7,056 nt of DNA, taken from contig USCN01000069.1 of assembly GCA_900553165.1 (NCBI GenBank), positions 1 through 7,056 of the forward strand. Direction: 5' to 3'. Below, piece by piece: positions 1 to 5,642 of this stretch. The position numbers were made by a program, and so were the translations under genes. The first letter of the stretch is position 1. Each line of letters starts with the position of its first letter. The DNA comes from an uncultured Collinsella sp. (lineage in GTDB: Bacteria; Actinomycetota; Coriobacteriia; Coriobacteriales; Coriobacteriaceae). The notes under the pieces were generated by a model, which worked only from the letters and a program-made list of their open reading frames with translations, did no database searches and had not been told where the DNA came from.

Positions 1-1119
1 GTCTACCCCACCAAGCCGCGCCACGACGTCGCCGGCACCAAGCGCGAGCTCGCCCGCCTCGTCAAGAAGGACGGCGTCAACACCATCGTTATCGGCAACG
101 GCACCGCCAGCCGCGAGACCGAGGAAGTCGTCTCGGAGTTCATCGCCGAGCAGGCTCCTGGGCTGCGATACACCATCGTCAACGAGGCCGGCGCATCGGT
201 GTACTCCGCCTCCGAGCTCGCAAGCCAGGAGTATCCCGACCTGGATGTCACCGTACGTAGCGCCATGAGCCTGGGCCGCCGCTTGCAAGACCCGCTGGCA
301 GAGCTCGTCAAGATTCCGCCCCAGTCCATCGGCGTAGGCCAGTACCAGCACGACCTTGACCAGGCCGAGCTTTCGCGCACCCTGGGTCACGTGGTGGAAG
401 ACGTCGTCAACCGCGTGGGCGTCGACGTAAACACCGCGAGCGCAAGTCTGCTGGGATACGTATCGGGCATCACGCCGAGCGTTGCCAAAAACATCGTGGC
501 CTACCGCGAGGAAAACGGCGCCTTCACCGATCGCCGCCAGCTCAAGAAGGTCCCCAAGTTGGGACCCAAGGCATATCTTAACGCCGCGGGCTTTTTGCGC
601 ATCAGCGGCGGCAAGAACCCGCTCGACGCGACAAGCGTCCACCCCGAGAGCTACGAGGTGGCCACGTCCGTCCTGGAGCGCGCAGGCGTTAAAGCCAGCG
701 AGCTCAGCCGCGGCGGCGTGCCCGACATCGAGCGCCGTCTGGGCAGCCTCTCGACGCTGGCAAGCGACCTGGACTGCGGCACCCTGACGCTCATCGACAT
801 CGTCAACGAGCTCAAGAAGCCCGGTCGCGACCCGCGCGACGATGCACCCGAGGTGGTCTTTAGCCGCTCGGCGCTTTCCATCGACGACCTGGAGCCGGGC
901 ATGGAGCTCAAGGGCACGGTTCGCAACGTTGTGGATTTTGGTGCCTTCGTCGACGTGGGCGTGCACCAGGACGGCCTCGTGCATATCTCCAAGCTTGCCA
1001 ACCGCTTTGTCAAGCACCCCAGCGACGTAGTGTGCGTCGGCGACACGGTCAAGGTGTGGGTAGAAAAGGTCGATCGCGACCGCAAGAAGATCTCCCTCAC
1101 CATGGTGCAGGGAAAGTAA
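1..1119 (+). CDS. tex: Tex family RNA-binding transcription accessory protein, C-terminal part (5' end outside window)
   Basis: An open frame runs from the first base to a TAA at 1117-1119 and gives 372 residues, about half of a normal Tex protein (roughly 720-780 residues). Visible parts in order: the end of the YqgF/RNase H-like domain (IGNGTASRETE at residues ~32-42, NEAGASVYSASE at ~61-72); the Tex signature DPLAELVKIPPQSIGVGQYQHD (~99-120); a helix-hairpin-helix region (~143-201, with VSGITPSVAKNIVAYREENG and VPKLGPKAYLNAAGFLRI); and a C-terminal S1 RNA-binding domain (~297-371, GTVRNVVDFGAFVDVGVHQDG and GLVHISKLANRFV). Tex is a cytoplasmic nucleic-acid-binding protein linked to transcription and RNA handling. 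The true start lies upstream of the window. The family assignment is very secure from motif order; the precise role in this organism is not shown by the sequence. Confidence 0.97.
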   Translation, partial: VYPTKPRHDVAGTKRELARLVKKDGVNTIVIGNGTASRETEEVVSEFIAEQAPGLRYTIVNEAGASVYSASELASQEYPDLDVTVRSAMSLGRRLQDPLAELVKIPPQSIGVGQYQHDLDQAELSRTLGHVVEDVVNRVGVDVNTASASLLGYVSGITPSVAKNIVAYREENGAFTDRRQLKKVPKLGPKAYLNAAGFLRISGGKNPLDATSVHPESYEVATSVLERAGVKASELSRGGVPDIERRLGSLSTLASDLDCGTLTLIDIVNELKKPGRDPRDDAPEVVFSRSALSIDDLEPGMELKGTVRNVVDFGAFVDVGVHQDGLVHISKLANRFVKHPSDVVCVGDTVKVWVEKVDRDRKKISLTMVQGK

Positions 1120-1518
1120 CAGCAAAGGACGAACCACCGCTGCCCATCGTCGAACTTGCAAGTTTTTCTCACCCAATAGGAACAACCTGCAAATACCGCA
1201 ACAAAACTTTCGCTTGCATATGGGCGTTGCACTGCTAAACACTTTACCTACGTTTATCAAGGCGTGAGCTGCGGTTTTTTATCTTCTCGGCGAACGGTTT
1301 TGCAGTTTTACCATTTTTTATCGACACCCCAGCGGCAAAACGTTTTTGCTGATCATCGCGGTTGATTCCGTTCGCGGCGCAGAGGCAGCGCTTCATCGGT
1401 GCGTTTTCACAACCACTCAAAAACAAAAAGCGGTGACGCCTCATTTGAGACGTCACCGCTTCCGTGTAGGAGCCGGTTATCGGAGCTCCGCCCGATTAGG
1501 GCTTAACGTATGCCTGGA
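1120..1518. other. Convergent intergenic region between tex and the PTS operon
   Basis: This 399-bp gap separates the 3' ends of tex (+) and the EIIC gene (-). It is clearly richer in A and T than the flanking genes, with several T runs on the + strand around 1274-1320. I find no open frame with a good ribosome binding site or recognisable product. The only strong structure is the hairpin at 1428-1461. A weak palindrome (AACTTGCAAGTT, 1153-1164) followed by TTT is the nearest thing to a tex terminator, but its stem is too short to rely on. The 70-codon minus-strand frame at 1244-1456 runs through the terminator and looks accidental. Confidence 0.7.
1420..1461 (-). terminator. Rho-independent terminator of the PTS operon
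   Basis: Arms at 1428-1442 and 1447-1461 pair over 15 positions around a 4-nt loop (1443-1446). The single non-Watson-Crick position (C1439 opposite A1450 on the + strand) becomes a G-U wobble when the minus strand is transcribed. In the minus-strand transcript the stem ends in GCUU and runs into UUUGUUUUUGAG, a U-rich tail. On the + strand the hairpin is followed by CCGTGTAGG, with no T run, so it works in the minus direction only. It lies 57 bp beyond the EIIC stop codon. Confidence 0.9.
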
Positions 1519-2910
1519 TTACTCTTCCTCAACGTGATTAATCACAGCACCCTTGGTGTGGATAAAGTTGGGGATAAAGGCGACGACCAGAAGGACAGCG
1601 AGAATCGCGTAGACACCGGTGGTACCGAAGGCCTCGGCAGCGCGGCCGAGCGTAATACCAATGACGGAGAAGTCGAAGTCGCCGAACGTAGTGTTCTTGA
1701 AGCCAAAGACGTCAAGAACGGGCAGGAGCAGGGCCGGGGCAAAGGTGATGAGCAGGCCGTTGACGAAAGCGCCAAGAGCTGCGCCCTTGCGACCGCCAGT
1801 AGCATTGCCGTAGATGCCGGCGGTAGCACCGCAGAAGAAGTGGGGAACCATGCCCGGGATGATGAAGATGCCCAGGGTAGCGCCCACGATGAACATACCG
1901 ACCACGCCACCGATAAAGGAAGCGACAAAGCCGAGGATGACGGCGGTGGGAGCATAGGGGAAGAAGACGGCGCAGTCGACGGCAGGGATAGCGCCAGGGA
2001 TCAGCTTGTTGGAGATGCCCTGGAAAGCCGGGACCAGGTCGGCGAGGATCATACGAACGCCGTTATAGACGATGGTGACACCGACGGCGAAGGACAGGGC
2101 ACAGGTCAGGGCATAGACGATTACATTGTCGCCGCCAGCGGTCTTGGTAACGACCGCAGGATCTGCGATGTAAGCGGCGAAAGCGGTAACCAGGTAGAAG
2201 AAGGCCATGGTAAGAGCCGTGGAGATGGTGGTGTCGCGCAGGAAGGAGAACTTCTCGGGAACCTCGATCTTCTCGGTGCTGTTCTCCTCGGCGTCCTTAG
2301 CAAAAAGCGTACCGACTGCAGCGGAGATGTAATAGGCGAGTGAACCGAAGTGGCCCATGGCGATTTCATCGCCATCGGTAACCTTCTCGGTGAAACGCTG
2401 ACCAACGGCGGGAAGCATAGCGCTCACGAGGCCCAGGAACATGCCGCCCACGATGACAAGCTGGACATCCTGGAAGCCAGATGCCTGCAGAACGGCAGAC
2501 AGCAGACAAGCCATGAACATGCTGTGATGGCCCGTCAGGAAGATGTACTTAAACTTGGTAAAACGAGCAATGATAATGTTCACGACGTAGCCGAGAATCA
2601 GGATCATCATGGTCTGAACGCCGAGGACGCTCTGAGCCATCGAAACGACGACCTCGTTGTTGGGCACGACGCCGGTGATGTGGAAACCGGTCTCGATGAA
2701 GGTACCCAGCGGAGCAAGGTTCTCCTGAACAACAGCGGCGCCGGCAGACAGCATAATGTAACCCAGAATGGGCTTCAGGGTGCCCGTCATCACCTTGTGG
2801 GCAGGGCGCTTGAGCGCGACAAGGCCCACAAAGGCAAATAGACCCATGATCCATGCTGGCTTGGTCAGAATCGATTGGATAAACTCAAGTATGGGAAGGA
2901 TGGCTTGCAT
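1519..2910 (-). CDS. PTS EIIC permease, L-ascorbate (UlaA/SgaT) family
   Basis: The 463-residue product is an integral membrane permease that carries a sugar or sugar acid across the membrane while EIIB phosphorylates it. Its length is almost that of E. coli UlaA (465). Family motifs include LTGHHSMFMA (residues ~125-134), KVTDGDEIAMGH (~176-187) and the stretch at ~284-313 with GVRMILADL, AFQGIS and KLIPGA, ending in AVDC. Long hydrophobic segments cover most of the chain (for example ~20-32, 100-114, 150-168, 230-248, 264-281, 320-357, 380-403, 433-450); the UlaA fold has 11 helices. A longer frame starts at 2955, but ATG at 2908-2910 is preferred: it has GAAAGGA 7 nt upstream and gives a normal N terminus (MQAILPILEF). 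The tail ends in EEE. It is the last gene of the operon. The family is secure, but the substrate is not: ascorbate is only the family label. Confidence 0.95.
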   Translation of the reverse strand: MQAILPILEFIQSILTKPAWIMGLFAFVGLVALKRPAHKVMTGTLKPILGYIMLSAGAAVVQENLAPLGTFIETGFHITGVVPNNEVVVSMAQSVLGVQTMMILILGYVVNIIIARFTKFKYIFLTGHHSMFMACLLSAVLQASGFQDVQLVIVGGMFLGLVSAMLPAVGQRFTEKVTDGDEIAMGHFGSLAYYISAAVGTLFAKDAEENSTEKIEVPEKFSFLRDTTISTALTMAFFYLVTAFAAYIADPAVVTKTAGGDNVIVYALTCALSFAVGVTIVYNGVRMILADLVPAFQGISNKLIPGAIPAVDCAVFFPYAPTAVILGFVASFIGGVVGMFIVGATLGIFIIPGMVPHFFCGATAGIYGNATGGRKGAALGAFVNGLLITFAPALLLPVLDVFGFKNTTFGDFDFSVIGITLGRAAEAFGTTGVYAILAVLLVVAFIPNFIHTKGAVINHVEEE

Positions 2911-2934
2911 CTGCGCTTCCTTTCTCTCTAACGT

Positions 2935-2973
2935 GGGCGCGTTTCCCTCTTCCACAGGGAACCGCCCTTTTTT
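2935..2973 (+). terminator. Terminator-like hairpin between EIIB and EIIC, facing the + strand
   Basis: On the + strand GGGCG (2935-2939) pairs with CGCCC (2963-2967) and TTCCC (2943-2947) pairs with GGGAA (2957-2961), with a small internal asymmetry (CGT against C) and a 9-nt loop. Six T residues follow directly (2968-2973). The order hairpin then T run gives it + polarity, although all surrounding genes are on the - strand. In the operon mRNA the same stem can form, preceded by six A residues and not followed by U. It may therefore block antisense transcription, or act as an mRNA stability or processing element in the 71-nt EIIB-EIIC gap. Function is inferred. Confidence 0.55.
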
Positions 2974-2981
2974 GTGCCGCT

Positions 2982-3257
2982 TTAGGCGTTAGCGGCGGCC
3001 GCCTTGATTGCCTCGAGGGCGTCTTCGCGGATCTTCTTCTTGTTCACATAGCTGCGAACGATCACAACGTTGCCGTGGAGCTCGGGAGCGAGTTCCTTAA
3101 CGGTGATGAACAGATCCGGATTTGCGGAAGAAGCACCGTTCAGGTCCATAGACTCAACGTCGGCCTTGATGCCCTCCTCCTCGCAAAGCTCCTCGACTTT
3201 GCCAGCGAGCATCAGGCTAGACCCGATGCCGTTTCCGCATACGGTGATGATATGCAT
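2982..3257 (-). CDS. PTS EIIB subunit, ascorbate/lactose-type (UlaB-like)
   Basis: This 91-residue cytoplasmic protein takes phosphate from EIIA and passes it to the incoming substrate held by EIIC. The N terminus MHIITVCGNGIGSSLM carries the phosphorylatable cysteine (Cys7) at the start of the CGNGxGSS P-loop, as in UlaB. The rest fits the small alpha/beta fold, with ADVESMDL, PDLFITVKEL and VVIVRSYVN matching its later strands. Family members are about 90-100 residues, so it is complete. The start at 3255-3257 has GGAGAGGAAGG ending 5 nt upstream. It follows EIIA after a 74-nt gap and precedes EIIC by 71 nt. The Ala-rich C-terminal tail (AIKAAAANA) is unremarkable. Confidence 0.94.
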   Translation of the reverse strand: MHIITVCGNGIGSSLMLAGKVEELCEEEGIKADVESMDLNGASSANPDLFITVKELAPELHGNVVIVRSYVNKKKIREDALEAIKAAAANA

Positions 3258-3280
3258 GGCAACCTTCCTCTCCTACACGT

Positions 3281-3320
3281 GACGGTTTTCCGTCTATCCA
3301 AAAGCGGCGACGCATCGCCG
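3281..3320 (-). repeat. Two short hairpins between EIIA and EIIB
   Basis: The 75-base gap (3258-3332) holds two perfect small inverted repeats. GACGG/CCGTC (3281-3285 and 3290-3294) has a 4-nt loop. CGGCGA/TCGCCG (3305-3310 and 3315-3320) has a 4-nt loop and, on the minus strand, is followed by CUUUUGG. The second resembles a weak intrinsic terminator placed just after EIIA, with only four U residues. It could lower expression of EIIB and EIIC relative to the first two genes, or protect a processed end. Both roles are inferred. Confidence 0.45.
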
Positions 3321-3332
3321 TGCCATTAAGGC

Positions 3333-3779
3333 CTAAAAGAATGAACGCATGGTCTCCAAAACCTGCTCGGGCGTATCGCATGCGCTGAGCTTGGCAACGC
3401 AGTCCTCGTCCTCGAACATCTGCGAAAGCTCCGCCAAGCAGCCAAGATGAGCCTTGGGGTCGGGTGCGCAAATACCCACGAGCACGTGAACCGGATCGAA
3501 ATCCTCGTGTCCAAACGCAACGGCAGGGTCAAGCGTGACGATACAGATTCCCGCTTCACTCACATTGCCATCTGCCTGAGCGTGGGGCATGGCGATGCCC
3601 TCTTCCAAGACCATATAGGGGCCGAATTTGTGAACCGATGAAATCATGGCGTCAACATAGCTCTGGTCGCATTTGCCAGCGTCTACGAGTAACTTACCGC
3701 ATGCCCTGATCGCTTCCTCCCAATCGGAGGCCTCGACGTGGCAGGCAACAAGCTCGGGCTTAAGAAGATCGGTCAGCAT
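3333..3779 (-). CDS. PTS EIIA subunit, mannitol/fructose-type fold (UlaC-like)
   Basis: The 148-residue cytoplasmic protein receives phosphate from HPr and gives it to the EIIB cysteine. The active-site histidine is His66 in GIAMPHAQ, within the family stretch FGPYMVLEEGIAMPHA (~52-67). The downstream VAFGHEDFDPVHVLVGICAPD region (~89-109) and the final LxxLSQMFEDED helix are typical of the PTS_EIIA_2 domain. Length is normal for a stand-alone EIIA. The start at 3777-3779 lies only 9 nt after the transaldolase stop. Its ribosome binding site, GAGGAGTAGGGG, overlaps the last two transaldolase codons and stop, which suggests translational coupling. The stop is TAG at 3333-3335. Confidence 0.95.
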   Translation of the reverse strand: MLTDLLKPELVACHVEASDWEEAIRACGKLLVDAGKCDQSYVDAMISSVHKFGPYMVLEEGIAMPHAQADGNVSEAGICIVTLDPAVAFGHEDFDPVHVLVGICAPDPKAHLGCLAELSQMFEDEDCVAKLSACDTPEQVLETMRSFF

Positions 3780-3788
3780 GCTCGTCCC

Positions 3789-4499
3789 CTACTCCTCGGG
3801 CAAGATATGAAAACCAAGCGCCTGAACGTCGCGGGCAAAGCCCTTGACCGTATCAAGCGAGTACTCAAGCAAATCTTTCCCGAAATTCTTGCGCTTGGCA
3901 AGAATGGCATTGGGGACCGTAATGATCTGGCATCCAACGGACTCCGCCTGGAAGATATTGAGGACCTCGCGCGTGGACGCCCAGAGCACCTCGGCAGCAG
4001 GCTTAACGGCAGCCTTCTTTACGGACTCCGCCATGAGGGGCAGCGGATCGACGCCCGTATCGGCGATACGACCAGCAAAGATGGACAGAATAGAGGGGGT
4101 CTCGGCAGAGACGGCATCGACGAACTCGTCGACCTGCTCAGGCGTGAAGATAGTGGTGACATTCACCTTGATGCCATCGGCAGAAAGACGCTTGACCAGC
4201 GCGGCAGTGGACTCGCCCTTGGTGTTGAGCGCCGGGATCTTAACGTAGACGTTGTCTGCCCAGGTTGCGATCTCGCGAGCCTCGGCCTCCATACCAGCCT
4301 CGTCATCAGCGAAAACCTCAAAAGAGACCGACACATCGGTAATGTGCTCAAGAACCGTCTTGGCAAAAGCGCGGTAGTCGGTCACGCCGCCGGCCTTCAT
4401 AAGGGAAGGATTGGTCGTGAAGCCCTGAACGTTGCCATTGTCATGCATGTCAAGCATGCCCTCGAGGTTAGCGCCGTCGGCAAACACCTTAATCGCCAT
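3789..4499 (-). CDS. Small transaldolase-family protein (transaldolase/FSA fold)
   Basis: The 236-residue product has the single-domain class I aldolase barrel of the small transaldolases (about 215-240 residues). Seen motifs: FADGAN (Asp8), GFTTNPSLM (26-34), SFEVFADD (59-66), YVKIPALN with the predicted Schiff-base lysine Lys87, VNVTTIFTPEQ (112-122), SIFAGRIADTG (139-149, Arg144) and VLWASTRE (171-178, Ser175). Aligned by motif to E. coli FSA and TalB, it has Glu61, Thr115 and Phe141, the transaldolase-type set, where FSA has Gln59 and Tyr131. Dihydroxyacetone transfer is therefore more likely than direct fructose-6-phosphate cleavage. A longer frame starts at 4556, but ATG at 4497-4499 has GAAAGGA 6 nt upstream and the natural N terminus MAIKVFADG. 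It is the first gene of the PTS operon. Confidence 0.93.
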   Translation of the reverse strand: MAIKVFADGANLEGMLDMHDNGNVQGFTTNPSLMKAGGVTDYRAFAKTVLEHITDVSVSFEVFADDEAGMEAEAREIATWADNVYVKIPALNTKGESTAALVKRLSADGIKVNVTTIFTPEQVDEFVDAVSAETPSILSIFAGRIADTGVDPLPLMAESVKKAAVKPAAEVLWASTREVLNIFQAESVGCQIITVPNAILAKRKNFGKDLLEYSLDTVKGFARDVQALGFHILPEE

Positions 4500-4527
4500 G
4501 TTCGGTCCTTTCTCATCTAACACTATT

Positions 4528-4604
4528 GCTATCGAAAGCCTTCTTCTTTGTTTCAAAAGCTTTTCGGTTTTCTTTTATAAACCTTTTCAAAAGCTATCGA
4601 AAGC
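4528..4604 (-). promoter_or_regulatory. Candidate operator pair for the DeoR-type regulator
   Basis: The 12-mer GCTATCGAAAGC occurs exactly twice (4528-4539 and 4593-4604), 65 bp apart. The upstream copy sits inside a near-palindrome, AGCTATCGAAAGCT (4592-4605), that matches its own reverse complement at 12 of 14 positions. An 11-mer, TTTCAAAAGCT, is also repeated here (4551-4561 and 4585-4595) and abuts this palindrome. One copy would overlap the proposed -35 of the operon and the other would lie in the early transcribed leader, a layout that suits repression by looping. The repeats are direct observations; operator function is inferred. Confidence 0.5.
4574..4602 (-). promoter_or_regulatory. 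Candidate promoter of the transaldolase-PTS operon
   Basis: Reading the minus strand, TATAAA (4579 to 4574) is a good -10 element. Seventeen bases upstream is TTTCGA (4602 to 4597), a weak -35 that lies within the repeated operator-like 12-mer. A start site near 4567 would give a leader of about 68 nt. A perfect TTGACA also reads on the minus strand at 4615 to 4610, but it is 30 bp from TATAAA and has no convincing -10 at 16-18 bp, so it may belong to a second, weaker start. Confidence 0.4.
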
Positions 4605-4769
4605 TCAATTGTCAACTTTCCGTGAACGGTCGAATATCGGGTGTGAACGTACTTCTTTTGGGCGGCGCCTTCAGAACAAGACCCTCTACACGCTATTTAA
4701 GTGCAAACTATCTGCTACGCATGCATTTGGGACATGCCATTCCGTTCATTTGATTCATTCGATTTTGCC

Positions 4770-4798
4770 TTGTTCTTTTCATATCGATACGTTATATT
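4770..4798 (+). promoter_or_regulatory. Candidate promoter of the deoR-type gene
   Basis: TTGTTC (4770-4775) and TATATT (4793-4798) are separated by 17 bp, a workable -35/-10 pair. Transcription would start near 4805, the first base of the 9-bp inverted repeat at 4805-4831, leaving a short leader of about 43 nt before the ATG at 4848. The -35 matches the consensus only in its first three bases, so this is a moderate prediction. Confidence 0.4.
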
Positions 4799-4804
4799 TC
4801 GATT

Positions 4805-4831
4805 ACGAAAGGCGCATCTTTTGCCTTTCGT
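4805..4831 (+). repeat. 9-bp inverted repeat in the leader of the deoR-type gene
   Basis: ACGAAAGGC (4805-4813) and GCCTTTCGT (4823-4831) are perfect reverse complements around a 9-nt spacer. The repeat ends just before the ribosome binding site (AGGAG at 4837-4841). Its half-sites contain the same CGAAAG core as the operator-like repeats near the PTS operon. It could be an autoregulatory operator or an RNA stem-loop limiting translation of the regulator. The symmetry is certain; the role is inferred. Confidence 0.6.
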
Positions 4832-4847
4832 TCAAAAGGAGCGGCAT

Positions 4848-5639
4848 ATGGCATCTACTTCAGACCTTTCACCGGCCGAGCGTCAGCGATTTATTATGAA
4901 CTGGCTGGCCGAAAAGCCAAATATCTCGGTATCCGACATCGTTCGCCGTTTTTCGGTTTCGGAAGTCACCGCACGACACGACCTCGTCTCGCTGGAATCC
5001 GAAGGCAAGCTGCGTCGCGTACGCGGCGGAGCGGTATCGCTTTCTCGCTCCAACGCAATCTCGTATCCCGAGGAGCGCATCAATGTCCAAGTCGAGGCCA
5101 AAGAGGCCATCGCCGCAACCGCAGCAACTCTTGTTGATGATGGCGATGTTCTGGTAATTGATATCGGCACCACAGGCTTTTACTTCGCTAAGGCCCTCAT
5201 GGACAAGCGTGAGATCACCATTATCACCGGCGATCTTGCAATCGCGAACTACGCCAGCTTCAATCTCCCCAATGCTTCGGTAGTGCTGCTGGGCGGCTCC
5301 GTGCGCAAGGGCCACCTCTATCTCGCGGGCGCACTAACGCTCGACTGCATGAGCAAACTACATGCCGACAAGGCGTTTGTCAGTGCCGACGGATTCCACC
5401 CCGACCACGGTTTTACCGTCGAGCACGACTTCTCAGCCATGATCAAGCATATGTACCTGACCAACTCAAACCAGGGTTACATGATGGTTGACCAGGGAAA
5501 GTTCAACAAGACCAGTTTTTATCAGTCCGCGCAGATCGATGACCTCGATGGCATCATCGTTGATGGAGACGACGAGGGCATCATGACGGCGGCGATCGAG
5601 AGCAGTCGCAGTCATCCCAAGCTCTATATTGCAAAATAG
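4848..5639 (+). CDS. DeoR-family transcriptional repressor (sugar-phosphate sensing)
   Basis: The 263-residue protein has the two-part DeoR layout. An N-terminal winged helix-turn-helix spans ~12-63 (ISVSDIVRRFSVSEVTARHDL at 26-46, then LESEGKLRRVRGGAV). A C-terminal sugar-phosphate-binding domain spans ~75-245, with DIGTTG (Asp105), ITGDLAIA, LLGGSVRKGHLYLAG and VDQGKFNKTSF. Length fits the family (about 250-265). A longer frame opens at 4701, but ATG at 4848-4850 has AGGAG 6 nt upstream and the HTH at the usual place. It is transcribed away from the transaldolase-PTS operon across a shared control region, so it is probably that operon's regulator, released by a phosphorylated product of the imported sugar. 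The specific effector cannot be read from sequence. Confidence 0.95.
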   Translation: MASTSDLSPAERQRFIMNWLAEKPNISVSDIVRRFSVSEVTARHDLVSLESEGKLRRVRGGAVSLSRSNAISYPEERINVQVEAKEAIAATAATLVDDGDVLVIDIGTTGFYFAKALMDKREITIITGDLAIANYASFNLPNASVVLLGGSVRKGHLYLAGALTLDCMSKLHADKAFVSADGFHPDHGFTVEHDFSAMIKHMYLTNSNQGYMMVDQGKFNKTSFYQSAQIDDLDGIIVDGDDEGIMTAAIESSRSHPKLYIAK

Positions 5640-5642
5640 CTC

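Larger units (their letters stand above)
4500..4847. promoter_or_regulatory. Divergent control region between the PTS operon and the deoR-type gene
   Basis: This 348-bp gap is markedly AT-rich and holds no supportable gene. It should contain the promoters of both the leftward operon and the rightward regulator. It is dense in short repeats: GCTATCGAAAGC twice (4528-4539, 4593-4604); TTCAAAAG three times (4552-4559, 4586-4593, 4831-4838); the palindrome AAAAGCTTTT (4555-4564); GTGAACG twice, 21 bp apart (4622-4628, 4643-4649); tandem TTCATTTGA/TTCATTCGA (4745-4762); and a 9-bp inverted repeat at 4805-4831. DeoR-family repressors often recognise TTTCG-containing repeats, so several of these may be operators. 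Confidence 0.75.

Noticed and set aside
1153..1167. AACTTGCAAGTT palindrome followed by TTT as a tex terminator
   Set aside because: If folded it has only a 4-bp AT-containing stem; too weak to call. The tex 3' end signal remains unidentified.
651..1232. 193-codon minus-strand frame opposite tex
   Set aside because: Ser/Arg-rich shadow product without motifs; the + strand encodes the HhH and S1 domains of Tex.
1244..1456. Possible 70-residue minus-strand small protein in the convergent gap
   Set aside because: Its start lies within the operon terminator hairpin, there is no convincing ribosome binding site, and the composition is unremarkable.
1428..1461. Inverted repeat considered as a mobile-element end or repeat unit
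   Set aside because: The U-rich tail on the minus strand and its position after the operon explain it as a terminator; no second copy or transposase gene is present.
1510..2343. 277-codon open frame on the + strand, opposite the EIIC gene
   Set aside because: It is an antisense shadow: the sequence is low-complexity and rich in Asp, Glu and Gly, with no family motifs or ribosome binding site, while the opposite strand encodes an intact UlaA-type permease.
3738..4520. 260-codon + strand frame opposite the transaldolase gene
   Set aside because: Antisense shadow of a gene with clear catalytic motifs; the product is highly charged and has no recognisable domain.
4610..4615. Perfect minus-strand TTGACA as the -35 of the PTS operon
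   Set aside because: No acceptable -10 lies 16-18 bp downstream, and the good TATAAA is 30 bp away, so it was not used for the main promoter call.
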